Source: Desulfotruncus alcoholivorax DSM 16058 (GTDB taxonomy: Bacteria; Bacillota; Desulfotomaculia; Desulfotomaculales; Desulfallaceae). Taken from it: a stretch of 64,000 nt of DNA. Both the position numbers and the translations under genes were made by a program. The notes under the pieces were generated by a model. That model was not told the origin of the DNA and did not search any database. It worked only from the letters and a program-made list of their open reading frames with translations. The stretch is from the NCBI RefSeq assembly GCF_000430885.1, contig NZ_AUMW01000018.1, positions 17,184-81,183 on the forward strand, in the 5' to 3' direction. The number at the start of each line of letters is the position of its first letter. The stretch's first letter is position 1. Shown in pieces: positions 7,743 to 16,436 of the stretch.

Positions 7743-9473
7743 TTAAATTTCCAACTTGTATCGTTTAAGCTTTTTGTAGAGTCCGGCCCTTGAAATGCCA
7801 AGCAGGGCCACCGCCTGGTTTTTGTTGCCATCGCAGGTTTTTAATGCATCAATGATGGCTTCGCGCTCAATTTCCTCGATTAATTGGTGCAGACCACCGC
7901 GATTGTTGAGTCCCCTGTATTTTTGTGCGCTTAATAAGTATAGGGGGAGGTGTTCCTTGTTTACAGTATTTCCTTCAAGAATATTAAAAGCCCTTTCAAC
8001 GACGTTTTCCAATTCACGGATATTGCCGGGCCAGCGGTGGTTGCGAAGAATAGTCATGGCTTCCGGGTCTATCCCCGTCACCCGTAAACCGAATTGTTTA
8101 TTGAACCTTTCAATGAAATGTTGCAACAATAAGTCCAGGTCTTCTATTCTTTCCCGTAAAGGCGGGATATTCAGGGAAACCACGTTGATCCGGTAATACA
8201 GGTCACTGCGAAATTCGCCTTTGGCCACCATCTCTTCAAGGTTGCGGTTAGTTGCTGCAATAACTCTTACATCAATTCGCTTGGGCTTAGTATCACCAAG
8301 TCGTTCGATTTCTTTCTCCTGAAGAACGCGGAGTAGCTTTGCCTGCATTAAAAGAGGCATATCACCAATTTCATCCAAAAAAATGATTCCCTTGTGCGCA
8401 AGCTCGAATTTGCCGGTATGTCCGCCCTTTTTGGCACCGGTAAAGGCCCCCTCTTTGTAGCCAAAAAGTTCCGACTCCAAAAGGTTTTCAGGGATCGCGG
8501 CGCAGTTAACCTTAATAAAAGGGCCGTGCTTACGCTCGCTCTCTGTGTATATGGCATGGGCAAAAAGCTCTTTGCCCGTGCCGCTTTCGCCCCTGATCAA
8601 TATCGTGGACTGGTTTCTTGCCACCCGCCTGGCGGTTTTCTTTAAAGCAACAAAAGCCGGGTTCTTGCCGATAATCTGATCAAAAGTAAACTTGGAACGT
8701 TGTGCTCTTTTAAGCTCATCCTTATAAAAATCAAGCTGGTCATGCAAATTATTGATTTTTTCAGACAAGGCGTAAAGATCGGATATATTTTTAAAGGCAA
8801 CGATACCCAGGGCGCCTACTATTTTATCATTTTTCTTGATTGGCAGCCTGTTTGCTATGATTTCATGGCCGTTTAAAGTTGTTACATAACCGTATTCCGG
8901 TTTGCCCGTTTCCATCGCTTTGGGAAAAATTGGGTTACCGTAAACCTTTTTAACATGCTGTCCGATAATTTCATCAACTTTTTTATTGAAAAAACTGGCA
9001 AATGCCTGGCTTGCCATAGTTATTATATAATCACGGTTAACCGCAACTATGCCGTCGCTGGATAACTCCAGGATATTGGTTAACATTTCTTTTAACTCGG
9101 TGATTTTTTCATTGTTTGTTGTTAGCTCATCGATAACATTTTGTATTTCGGTGACATCCTGAAAAACCGCCACCGCTCCCACTATCTTACCATTTACAAT
9201 AATCGGATTTCGGTTGGAAAGATAGGTGCCGTTATTTAAAGATAACCGGGCGCCTGTTTGCGGCTGTCCGCTCTTTATAACTTCCAGCAATCCGGTGGTG
9301 GGAAAAAAATCCTTGACATGCCTGCCGACAATTTTTCCGGTCGGCAGTTCAAGGAATTTCTCCACCTGCCGGTTGCAGTAAATGATTATACCGGAACGAT
9401 TTACTGCCAGAACTGCGTTACTGGTTGAATCGTAAATATTTTGCAATTTGATGGTAGTGCTTAATTCAACCAT
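7743..9473 (-). CDS. Sigma-54-dependent transcriptional activator with two PAS domains
   Basis: A 576-residue enhancer-binding protein. PAS 1 is at about residues 10-110 and PAS 2 at about 130-225, with a short coiled segment at 228-260. The AAA+ domain follows, with Walker A RGESGTGKE (294-302), the sigma-54 contact loop GAFTGA (342-347) and IIFLDEIGDM as Walker B. A Fis-type HTH ends the protein (about 530-572). It is encoded 147 nt downstream of the CoA-transferase gene on the same strand, and a -24/-12 promoter precedes that gene, so it most likely activates it. The ligand sensed by the PAS domains is unknown. Confidence 0.93.
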   Translation of the reverse strand: MVELSTTIKLQNIYDSTSNAVLAVNRSGIIIYCNRQVEKFLELPTGKIVGRHVKDFFPTTGLLEVIKSGQPQTGARLSLNNGTYLSNRNPIIVNGKIVGAVAVFQDVTEIQNVIDELTTNNEKITELKEMLTNILELSSDGIVAVNRDYIITMASQAFASFFNKKVDEIIGQHVKKVYGNPIFPKAMETGKPEYGYVTTLNGHEIIANRLPIKKNDKIVGALGIVAFKNISDLYALSEKINNLHDQLDFYKDELKRAQRSKFTFDQIIGKNPAFVALKKTARRVARNQSTILIRGESGTGKELFAHAIYTESERKHGPFIKVNCAAIPENLLESELFGYKEGAFTGAKKGGHTGKFELAHKGIIFLDEIGDMPLLMQAKLLRVLQEKEIERLGDTKPKRIDVRVIAATNRNLEEMVAKGEFRSDLYYRINVVSLNIPPLRERIEDLDLLLQHFIERFNKQFGLRVTGIDPEAMTILRNHRWPGNIRELENVVERAFNILEGNTVNKEHLPLYLLSAQKYRGLNNRGGLHQLIEEIEREAIIDALKTCDGNKNQAVALLGISRAGLYKKLKRYKLEI

Positions 9474-9620
9474 GCTTATTACCCCAGACCTTCTTGGATA
9501 TTAGATTTTATAAACTAATGCCTTTATTCGACGATTCCAAAGAAAAAACCTGCCGGTGTCCAAATGAGCATGTTAATAAATGCAGATGTTAAAGGTCATG
9601 AAGTAAGATTATCAGAAGTT

Positions 9621-10988
9621 TTAAATTAAATTCATTTTGCGGGCTGCGGCCCGTAAATCGGCGCGGAAATCGGGATGAGCAATAGAAATCAGTTCCAGTG
9701 CCCTTTCCCTTGCTGTTTTACCCCGTAGCTTGGCGACGCCGAATTCAGTAACAACGTGATCGACATCGTTTTTAGAACAACTTGCCACTGCACCTTGCTG
9801 TAAAAATGGTACAATTTTAGAAATAGTGCCGTTTTTAGCTGTAGCATGAAGCGCGATGAATCCTTTGCCGCCGGGGGAGCGCAAACACCCTTGGGCGAAA
9901 TCAGCTTGCCCCCCGGTGGCGCTGTATTGTTTAGGTCCAATAGTTTCCGATGCGCACTGGCCGAGCAGGTCAATTTCAAGGGTGGCATTTATTGACACCA
10001 TCTTATAATTTTTGCCGATTACATAAGGATCATTTACATAGGAAACAGGGTACATTTCCACCATCGGGTTGTCGTTGAGGAAATTATAAAGTCTCCGGGT
10101 GCCGGCTGCAAAACTGCCGATAATTTTGCCGGGGTGTATGGTTTTTTTCCTGCCCGTAACCGCACCGCTTTCAACTAAATCCACCATTCCGTCGGTGATC
10201 ATTTCCGTGTGGATCCCCAGGTCTTTTTTATTTACGAGAGCTTGGGCCACTGCATTCGGCATGCCGCCAATGCCCAACTGAATTGTGGAACTGTCCTCGA
10301 TCATTTCCGCTATATATCCCCCGATGATTTTATCTTCTTCTGTTAATGGGGGGATAGGAATCTCCGGTATTGGAGCATTGTTTTCAATTACATAATCCAC
10401 ATCGGAAATGTGAATCAGGCTTTCCCCCCTGGTCCGGGGCATGTTCGGGTTGACTTCCAGTATAACTACCCTGGCTTCGGCGGCAGCAGTGGTGGTGTAA
10501 TCAACGGACAATCCGAAACTGAAAAAACCTCGTTCGTCCATGGGGGATACCATCCCCATGAAAACATCCACCGTTATATATTCTTGAAAAAGCCTGGGGT
10601 AATCGTGAAAGTGGCCGGGCATAAAATCCGCCCATCCCTCGTTAACGGCACGGCGGTTAACCCCGCTGGTAAACCAGGACACGTGGCGGAAGCTCTTGGC
10701 CATCTCGGGGCTTAAGTAGTCGGCTTCTTTAAGCGGCAGCATCTGGTGCACCTTGACCCCTTTTAGTTCATTGTGTCTTTTGGCCATAGCTGTAACCAGG
10801 GCTCTCGGCTCTCCACATCCAAGGGGCAACGCTATATTGTCCCCGGACTTGATTACCTTAACCGCTTCCTCAGCTGTGACCAGCTTTTTGCTATATACTT
10901 CCCTTATTTTATTACGCTGTACGGGGTAAAGGACCAGTTTACGGGTGGCAGATACATGGGCCAGTTCTTGAAATAAGTCCACTGACAT
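9621..10988 (-). CDS. Acetyl-CoA hydrolase/CoA-transferase family enzyme
   Basis: A 455-residue class I CoA-transferase of the acetyl-CoA hydrolase/4-hydroxybutyrate CoA-transferase family, which moves CoA between short-chain acyl donors and carboxylates through a glutamyl-CoA thioester. The active-site region reads ASETIGPKQYSATGGQADF near residue 350, with Glu as probable nucleophile, and the glycine-rich LGIGGMPNAVAQAL is present. RBS AGGAGG is 8-10 nt before ATG 10988. The true substrate (acetate, butyrate, 4-hydroxybutyrate) cannot be told from sequence. Control by sigma-54 is supported by the promoter at 11043-11057 and the neighbouring activator. Confidence 0.88.
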   Translation of the reverse strand: MSVDLFQELAHVSATRKLVLYPVQRNKIREVYSKKLVTAEEAVKVIKSGDNIALPLGCGEPRALVTAMAKRHNELKGVKVHQMLPLKEADYLSPEMAKSFRHVSWFTSGVNRRAVNEGWADFMPGHFHDYPRLFQEYITVDVFMGMVSPMDERGFFSFGLSVDYTTTAAAEARVVILEVNPNMPRTRGESLIHISDVDYVIENNAPIPEIPIPPLTEEDKIIGGYIAEMIEDSSTIQLGIGGMPNAVAQALVNKKDLGIHTEMITDGMVDLVESGAVTGRKKTIHPGKIIGSFAAGTRRLYNFLNDNPMVEMYPVSYVNDPYVIGKNYKMVSINATLEIDLLGQCASETIGPKQYSATGGQADFAQGCLRSPGGKGFIALHATAKNGTISKIVPFLQQGAVASCSKNDVDHVVTEFGVAKLRGKTARERALELISIAHPDFRADLRAAARKMNLI

Positions 10989-11042
10989 TTGGAATATTTC
11001 CTCCTATCAATAATTTTTGAATAATTTGATATAACCACAGTC

Positions 11043-11057
11043 GCAAAAGTTGTACCG
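11043..11057 (-). promoter_or_regulatory. Sigma-54 (-24/-12) promoter
   Basis: On the minus strand the sequence is CGGTACAACTTTTGC: GG and GC separated by exactly 10 nt, matching the TGGCAC-N5-TTGC consensus in spacing and most bases. It lies 55 nt upstream of the CoA-transferase start, and the adjacent gene encodes a sigma-54 activator. Confidence 0.7.
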
Positions 11058-11087
11058 AAAAGGATATAAAAGATTGCATTTTAACAG

Positions 11088-11160
11088 GCATGCGGTAAAT
11101 TTATAAAAATAAAAATTAGATGTTTTAGGGAATGTTTAAGAATGATGTAAACTTTGTAGA
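11088..11160 (+). repeat. Upstream-region repeat, copy 1
   Basis: About 70 nt (starting GCATGCGGTAAATTTAT) closely resemble 17875-17950 (starting GATATGCGGTAAATTTAT), including a shared AGATGT...TTAAG..A.GATGTAA.CTTTG tail. Copy 2 forms the 5' region of a chemoreceptor remnant. Copy 1 has no gene behind it, so it may be the promoter region of a lost paralogue. Confidence 0.55.
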
Positions 11161-11316
11161 CTGTTAAAAGATAAATTTTGCCTTCCCGATAGGTTATTAT
11201 AATAACCACAAGCCCGGTGTCTACGATGTAGATGTTGTTAACCAGGTAGGCATATTGTTTTAGTTTTGTAAGGTACTGATATTACAAATCCAGATCGGCA
11301 TAGCCGGTAATAAAAA

Positions 11317-11342
11317 AAACTCTGAGTAAAAACCCAGAGTTT
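11317..11342. terminator. Bidirectional terminator
   Basis: Stem AAACTCTG/CAGAGTTT with a 10-nt loop, preceded by an A-run and followed by TCTCTT. It lies just past the 3' end of the minus-strand HD gene. Confidence 0.6.
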
Positions 11343-11394
11343 CTCTTATCACGCAACGGGTCTGCTGATAAACCTAAACGGAGGCGTAGAATGC

Positions 11395-11889
11395 CTACCT
11401 ACTATACATACTATCCAGATAACTCAGACCGGTTTTGGTTTTGAAATATTTTTGTTTTATTGAGTTTACTTGTTCTTTTCTCAGGTCATCTTCAAAGATG
11501 TTGACCAGAAAATCAGCTTCTACCAGAATTTGAAAATCTATGTCATCTATTTTGGTATATGTATGATGGTTCCCGATTAAATAACAAATCCGGTAGATAA
11601 AATGTTGACTTAAATTAAACCCCTGTAAGAGATCCCGTGCTACAGGAGGCCCTTCGATTTGCTGGTACTTTCCGGCAGATGATGAGTATTTTTTTTCACT
11701 CTCTTTGATTCCTATATCATGTAAAATTGAGGCCAATTCAAGGATTTGTAGTTTTTCACCGGAAACGCCCTCCAACTCCCCTATGCTTTTGGCGAACGCA
11801 TACACCTTAATGGCATGGTTAATACGCTTAATGTCACCATCAAAATAAAGGATCATTTTCTTGATCACACTACTTGCCATAGTTGCCAC
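11395..11889 (-). CDS. HD-domain phosphohydrolase
   Basis: Small cytoplasmic HD-superfamily protein of about 164 residues. Motifs: an early His in RINHAIKVYAFAKSIG, the metal-binding LASILHDIGIKESE, and LIGNHHTYTKIDDIDFQILVEADFLVNI, giving the H...HD...H...D pattern. It belongs to the group of short metal-dependent phosphohydrolases whose substrates are mostly unknown. GTG at 11889 is preferred because GAGGTG lies 6 nt upstream; TTG 11916 and ATG 11880 are alternatives. Monocistronic, ending at the terminator near 11330. Confidence 0.75.
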   Translation of the reverse strand: MATMASSVIKKMILYFDGDIKRINHAIKVYAFAKSIGELEGVSGEKLQILELASILHDIGIKESEKKYSSSAGKYQQIEGPPVARDLLQGFNLSQHFIYRICYLIGNHHTYTKIDDIDFQILVEADFLVNIFEDDLRKEQVNSIKQKYFKTKTGLSYLDSMYSR

Positions 11890-12130
11890 CGGCATCACCT
11901 CAATAAATCTTTTCAACGTTATAATTATTATAAAAAAAATCCAATTAAAATACAGTGATCCAAATCACTTTATCGGAAGTTTCGGCTGCATCTACGCCGG
12001 GGAACACTGAATTCACTGTTTTGGAGTCATACAAATCTGAACAGGGATTTTTCACTATAGACTGTTGTCAAATTCATTCATTTCTGCTACTATAAAAAAA
12101 ATACCTGAAAAAAATAACTGCTAAGGTAGC

Positions 12131-12210
12131 AAATCATTCATGGAAGATTACTTTGGCGAAGAAGCCTTAAAAGTTCTGTTTGCAGAACTTTTAAGGCATT
12201 TTGTTTTTTT
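12131..12210 (+). promoter_or_regulatory. ANTAR-type antiterminator leader before eut operon
   Basis: A long perfect terminator has arms GCCTTAAAAGTTCTG (12164-12178) and CAGAACTTTTAAGGC (12183-12197), followed by a T-run. Its 5' arm is shared with a competing small hairpin GGC[GAAGAA]GCC (12155-12166) with a 6-nt loop. A second 6-nt loop, ATGGAA (12140-12145), sits upstream between weakly paired arms (ATTC/GATT, one mismatch). Two hexaloops with the second overlapping a terminator is the layout of EutV (ANTAR) targets in Firmicutes eut operons. The P2 loop starts with G rather than A, so the match is not perfect. Confidence 0.6.
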
Positions 12211-12225
12211 AGGAGGCAATTAAAA

Positions 12226-14265
12226 ATGGCTTCCGTTCATTCATTATGTAAACAGTACACCAGTTTAGACAATGATGATATCTATGTAATTGAGCAGTTA
12301 AGTAATTACCTGAAGTATATTGCGGATTTAACCAGGGCTGATGTTTTTATTGACGTGCTGACTACAGATGACGAGGAAGCCCTTGTCGTGGCAGAGGCCA
12401 ATCCTACTACTGCACCATCTTTATACACACAAAGTGTCGTTGGCGAACTGGCTTTTAAAAAAAATGAACCAGCTGTTTTTAATTCGTTTGAAACAAGCGG
12501 TCCTGTCTGGGAGGTAAAAGGAGTTACCCAGCAAGGCATCTCGGTTAAACAGTCGGTTATCCCGGTAAAAGGTCCCAAAGGCAATGTTGTTGCCACTTTA
12601 ATTATGGAACAAGACATTTCTGAACAAATCCAAACCGTAGCCAAAGTCGAACTTTTATCCGAAACCACCGAAAAGTTAACTGCCGCGCTGCTTGACGTAG
12701 CTACGGTGGAAGAGGTTCTGCCGACAATTTTACAGGATGCTGTTATCATTACCAACAGGGACTATACCGTTTTATATGCCAATCCGCTGGCACAACAATT
12801 GCTACAAACTTCAAACCACCTGATTACTGGAAAAAAGTTAATGGATGTCATTCGGGATATGCCGGCTACAAATGAATTGGTGATAGATAACCGGGTGTAT
12901 ATATTAAAGCATGTTCCTATAAAAAAGAGTAACCAGCTGGCCAGTCATATCTTTATGCTCAGGGATGTCACTGAGTTGCATAAAAAAGAAAAAGAACTTA
13001 TGGCAAAAGCCGCTGTAATTAAAGAAATTCACCATAGGGTCAAAAACAATCTCCATACCGTAGCCGGCTTATTAAGATTACAAATGAGGCGTTCAGATTC
13101 AGAGCAGGTTAAGAAAGCATTATCAAGCAGTATCAATCGAATTTCAAGCATTGCCTTGATTCATGAGGCTTTAACGGTGAAAGATATTCATTATGTCGAT
13201 TTGCTGCCGCTTATTGAAAAAGTTGTCGGGCTTTCTATCCAAACCGGCGTAGATACCGAAGATATGGTAACGGTTAGAATCTCCGGCATGCCGGTGCAGC
13301 TGCCTTCGGAAATCGCCACCGGAACGGCCATGGTGCTGAATGAATTAATTCAAAACTCTTTGGAACATGGATTTGCTCACAAACGTGGTGGAAGCATTTA
13401 TGTTTTTAAAACAGGTTTTACTACCAGCGGGTTTCCCTACTGGTGGGCATTTCTGTTAGGTTTATTGCAGGCTCAATGGACTTTTACCGGTTATGATGCT
13501 TCCGCCCATACTACCGAAGAAACCATTAATCCAAGGGTGAAGGCCGCCTGGGGTGTTTATCTTTCCGTGCTGATTTCAGCGGTCTTTGGTTACATTATGC
13601 TGTTCGTCATCACCAGCACCATCGGTAATGCCGAAGAAGTTGCCGGGGCCACCAACCCCTTTATCTACGTTGTTGAACAGTCCCTGGGCGGTGTGGCCGG
13701 TCGTGCCACACTCTGGATGGTGACCATCGCCATGTGGTTTTGCGGTCTCTCCTCCGTTACCTCAAATTCCCGTATGATCTTTGCATTTGCCAGGGACGGC
13801 GGGATGCCCAAATCTGAACTTTGGTCCAAAATCAGCAAAACTTACCGTACTCCGGCGCCGGCCATCTGGCTGTCTGTAGCCGTGGCCTTTTTGATAGCCG
13901 TTTACAGCGGCGCTTATTCTGTAATCGTTTCGATTAGCACCATCGGGTTATACGTCTCCTACGGCATCCCACTTTTCTTGAAACTGCGCGCGCAGTACGG
14001 CGGCAAATGGAAAGAACAAAATAACGGCCCGTGGAATCTGGGCAAATGGAGCAAAGTCGTAAATACCGTCGGGCTAATTTGGATTTTCTTTATCTGTATT
14101 CTATTTGTGTCTCCGCCCAACCAGTTAACCGGTTATACGCTTCTTGGCATGAGCGCGTTATTAGTGCTCTATTATCTGGTCAGCGTTCGCAAATGGTTTA
14201 AGGGACCAAGCTTCCAGGCTGACAGTCAAAAAATATATGCTTTGGAGCACGAGTTTCAACATTAG
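12226..14265 (+). pseudogene. Fusion of truncated eut sensor kinase and half permease
   Basis: One open frame of 679 codons that joins two unrelated genes. Residues 1-393 are an EutW-type cytosolic histidine kinase: a GAF-like sensor domain (about 15-135), a PAS (about 165-245), then the HisKA_2 phosphoacceptor block with KEIHHRVKNNLHTVAGLLRL and the N-box MVLNELIQNSLEHGF. The sequence then passes in frame, near 13405-13415, into the C-terminal half of an APC-family amino-acid/ethanolamine permease with about 6-7 membrane helices. The ATP-lid and G boxes of the kinase, any response regulator, and the N-terminal permease helices are missing. RBS AGGAGG precedes the ATG. Neither half should be fully functional. 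A real deletion or an assembly join could explain it. Confidence 0.85.
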
Positions 14266-14297
14266 TCCCGGCAAAATATGAAACGAGGTTATATATA

Positions 14298-15686
14298 ATG
14301 GGGTTTAAAACCACACTTTTAGGGCAAACATTCAGCTTTAAAACCGTGAAAGAGGTGCTGGCCAAAGCGAATGAAGAAAAATCCGGCGATGTTTTAGCCG
14401 GCATCGCCGCCGGTTCTGCGGCTGAAAGAGTTGCCGCCAAATATGTGCTCAGCCGGTTAACTTTGAATGAGCTAAGAAATAACCCGGTGGTTCCATACGA
14501 GACAGATGCCGTGACCAGGCTCATCGACGACAATTTAGACCGGGAAGTATTCTCCGCCATCAGTAATTGGACGGTGGCCGAACTACGGGAGTATATTCTT
14601 GACGATCATACCCCGGGCCAGGCCCTGGTCGGGTTAAGCCGGGGATTAACCAGTGAAATGGTGGCCGCGGTGACCAAAATCATGTCAAATATGGATTTGA
14701 TCGTGGGCGCCGGCAAAATAAACATTCAGGCCACCGCCAACACCACCATCGGGGTGCCGGGGGCTTTGGCCTCCCGGCTGCAGCCCAATCATCCCACGGA
14801 CAGTGTTGCCGGTATTCTGGCTTCAGCCGAAGAGGGTTTGTCTTACGGGGTGGGTGACGCCGTGATCGGCATCAACCCCGTGGAAGACAGCGTGGACAAC
14901 ATCAGCCGCATCCTGGAAGCCTTGCATGAGTTAAAAAACTATTGGCAAATTCCCACGCAAATTTGTGTGCTGGCTCACGTCACCACGCAGATGGAGGCCC
15001 TGCGCAGAGGAGTGCCATGTGACCTGGTATTTCAAAGTTTGGCCGGCACCGAGGCAGCCAATCGCAGTTTCGGCATCACCGTCCCGCTTTTGGAAGAAGC
15101 GTGTGAATTAGCGAAAAATAAGGGGACGGCAGCGGGTAACAACGTGATGTACTTTGAAACCGGGCAGGGGTCGGAACTGTCATCGCACAGTCATCACGGA
15201 GCCGATCAACTAACCCTGGAGGCCAGGTGCTATGGCCTGGCCAGGCACTTTAACCCCTTTCTGGTGAACACGGTGGTTGGCTTTATCGGACCGGAATACC
15301 TGTATGACGGCAGGCAAGTGATCAGGGCCGGACTGGAAGATCATTTTATGGGTAAACTCTCCGGCCTGCCCATGGGCGTGGATGCCTGTTACACCAACCA
15401 CATGAAAATGGATCAAAATGACCTGGAGAATCTGGCCGTGCTGTTATCCGCGGCCGGGGTCAACTATTTTATGGGGATACCTATGGGTGATGACGTGATG
15501 TTGAATTACCAGTGCACCAGTTATCATGACATTGCTTCTTTGCGCGGGGTTTTGGGTCTGAAGCCGCTGCCGGCCTTTGAAAAATGGCTGGAGAAAATGG
15601 GCCTCATGCAGAACGGCCGGCTGACCCGCCGGGCTGGGGACCCGTCTATTTTTCAACGCTCCCGGGTTGGGAGGGTGGTTTCGTGA
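14298..15686 (+). CDS. eutB: Ethanolamine ammonia-lyase large subunit
   Basis: A 462-residue catalytic subunit of the adenosylcobalamin-dependent lyase that converts ethanolamine to acetaldehyde and ammonia. The length is normal and the TIM-barrel signatures are present, for example IQATANTTIGVPGALASRLQ, a GVGDAVIGINPVEDS loop, and MYFETGQGSELSSHSHHGAD. RBS ACGAGGTT lies before ATG 14298. It overlaps eutC by 4 nt (GTGA), so the two subunits are coupled. No shell-protein genes of a microcompartment are present in the window. Confidence 0.96.
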   Translation: MGFKTTLLGQTFSFKTVKEVLAKANEEKSGDVLAGIAAGSAAERVAAKYVLSRLTLNELRNNPVVPYETDAVTRLIDDNLDREVFSAISNWTVAELREYILDDHTPGQALVGLSRGLTSEMVAAVTKIMSNMDLIVGAGKINIQATANTTIGVPGALASRLQPNHPTDSVAGILASAEEGLSYGVGDAVIGINPVEDSVDNISRILEALHELKNYWQIPTQICVLAHVTTQMEALRRGVPCDLVFQSLAGTEAANRSFGITVPLLEEACELAKNKGTAAGNNVMYFETGQGSELSSHSHHGADQLTLEARCYGLARHFNPFLVNTVVGFIGPEYLYDGRQVIRAGLEDHFMGKLSGLPMGVDACYTNHMKMDQNDLENLAVLLSAAGVNYFMGIPMGDDVMLNYQCTSYHDIASLRGVLGLKPLPAFEKWLEKMGLMQNGRLTRRAGDPSIFQRSRVGRVVS

Positions 15687-16429
15687 AATACCGGCATCAT
15701 ATTCCTGCCCCGCAGGACAGCGCTTACCTGCAGCAGTTGCTTCAGGCGACCCCGGCCAGAATCGGTGTTTGGCGGTCAGGTACCAGACCGCTGACTTGCG
15801 ACTTGCTGAAATTCAGGGCCGACCACGCGGCAGCCCAGGACTCCGTTAACGGCACTGTCTCCGAAGAGTTGTTGGCCGGGCTGGACTTGCCGGTGTTGCA
15901 AACCATGGTCAGGGACAAGGATGAATATCTCACCAGACCGGACTTGGGGCGGAAACTCTCCACAACCGGCAAAGCCTATTTTCAGCAAAGCACTTCGGAA
16001 AAGCGGCAGGTGCAGCTGATTATCAGTGACGGCTTAAGTGCCCAGGCCATTGAGGCAAATTTATCAGACTTTTTACCGGCATTTCAGCTGGGTCTGGCCT
16101 ATTACCGGATTAGCTGCCACAGACCTGTTTTCGTAAAATATGGCCGGGTAAGACTACTGGAAGATGTTGCTACTGTCGTTGCCGCCGAGGTGTTTGTCAT
16201 TCTGATTGGCGAGCGTCCCGGCCTGGTCACGGCCAAAAGCATGAGTGCCTATCTTGTTTACCAGCCAACGGCCGACACGATGGATGCCGATTATCTGGTG
16301 TTATCCAACATTTACAGTGGAGGCACTCCTCCTGTGGAGGCCGCCGCGCAATTGGCCAGGATGGTAAACCATGTCATCCAGGTCAAGTCCAGCGGCGTGA
16401 GCTTAAAATTAATTACCCTGAAGGAATAA
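15683..16429 (+). CDS. eutC: Ethanolamine ammonia-lyase small subunit
   Basis: A 248-residue small subunit that completes the cobalamin site of the lyase. The GTG at 15683 overlaps the eutB stop by 4 nt and has GGGAGGG 8 nt upstream, so the earlier in-frame ATG inside eutB is not the start. Typical blocks: LQLIISDGLSAQAIEAN-like (here VQLIISDGLSAQAIEANL) in the middle and YLVLSNIYSGGTPPVEAA near the C-terminus. eutA follows after 7 nt. Confidence 0.95.
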   Translation: MKYRHHIPAPQDSAYLQQLLQATPARIGVWRSGTRPLTCDLLKFRADHAAAQDSVNGTVSEELLAGLDLPVLQTMVRDKDEYLTRPDLGRKLSTTGKAYFQQSTSEKRQVQLIISDGLSAQAIEANLSDFLPAFQLGLAYYRISCHRPVFVKYGRVRLLEDVATVVAAEVFVILIGERPGLVTAKSMSAYLVYQPTADTMDADYLVLSNIYSGGTPPVEAAAQLARMVNHVIQVKSSGVSLKLITLKE

Positions 16430-16436
16430 TACTCAT

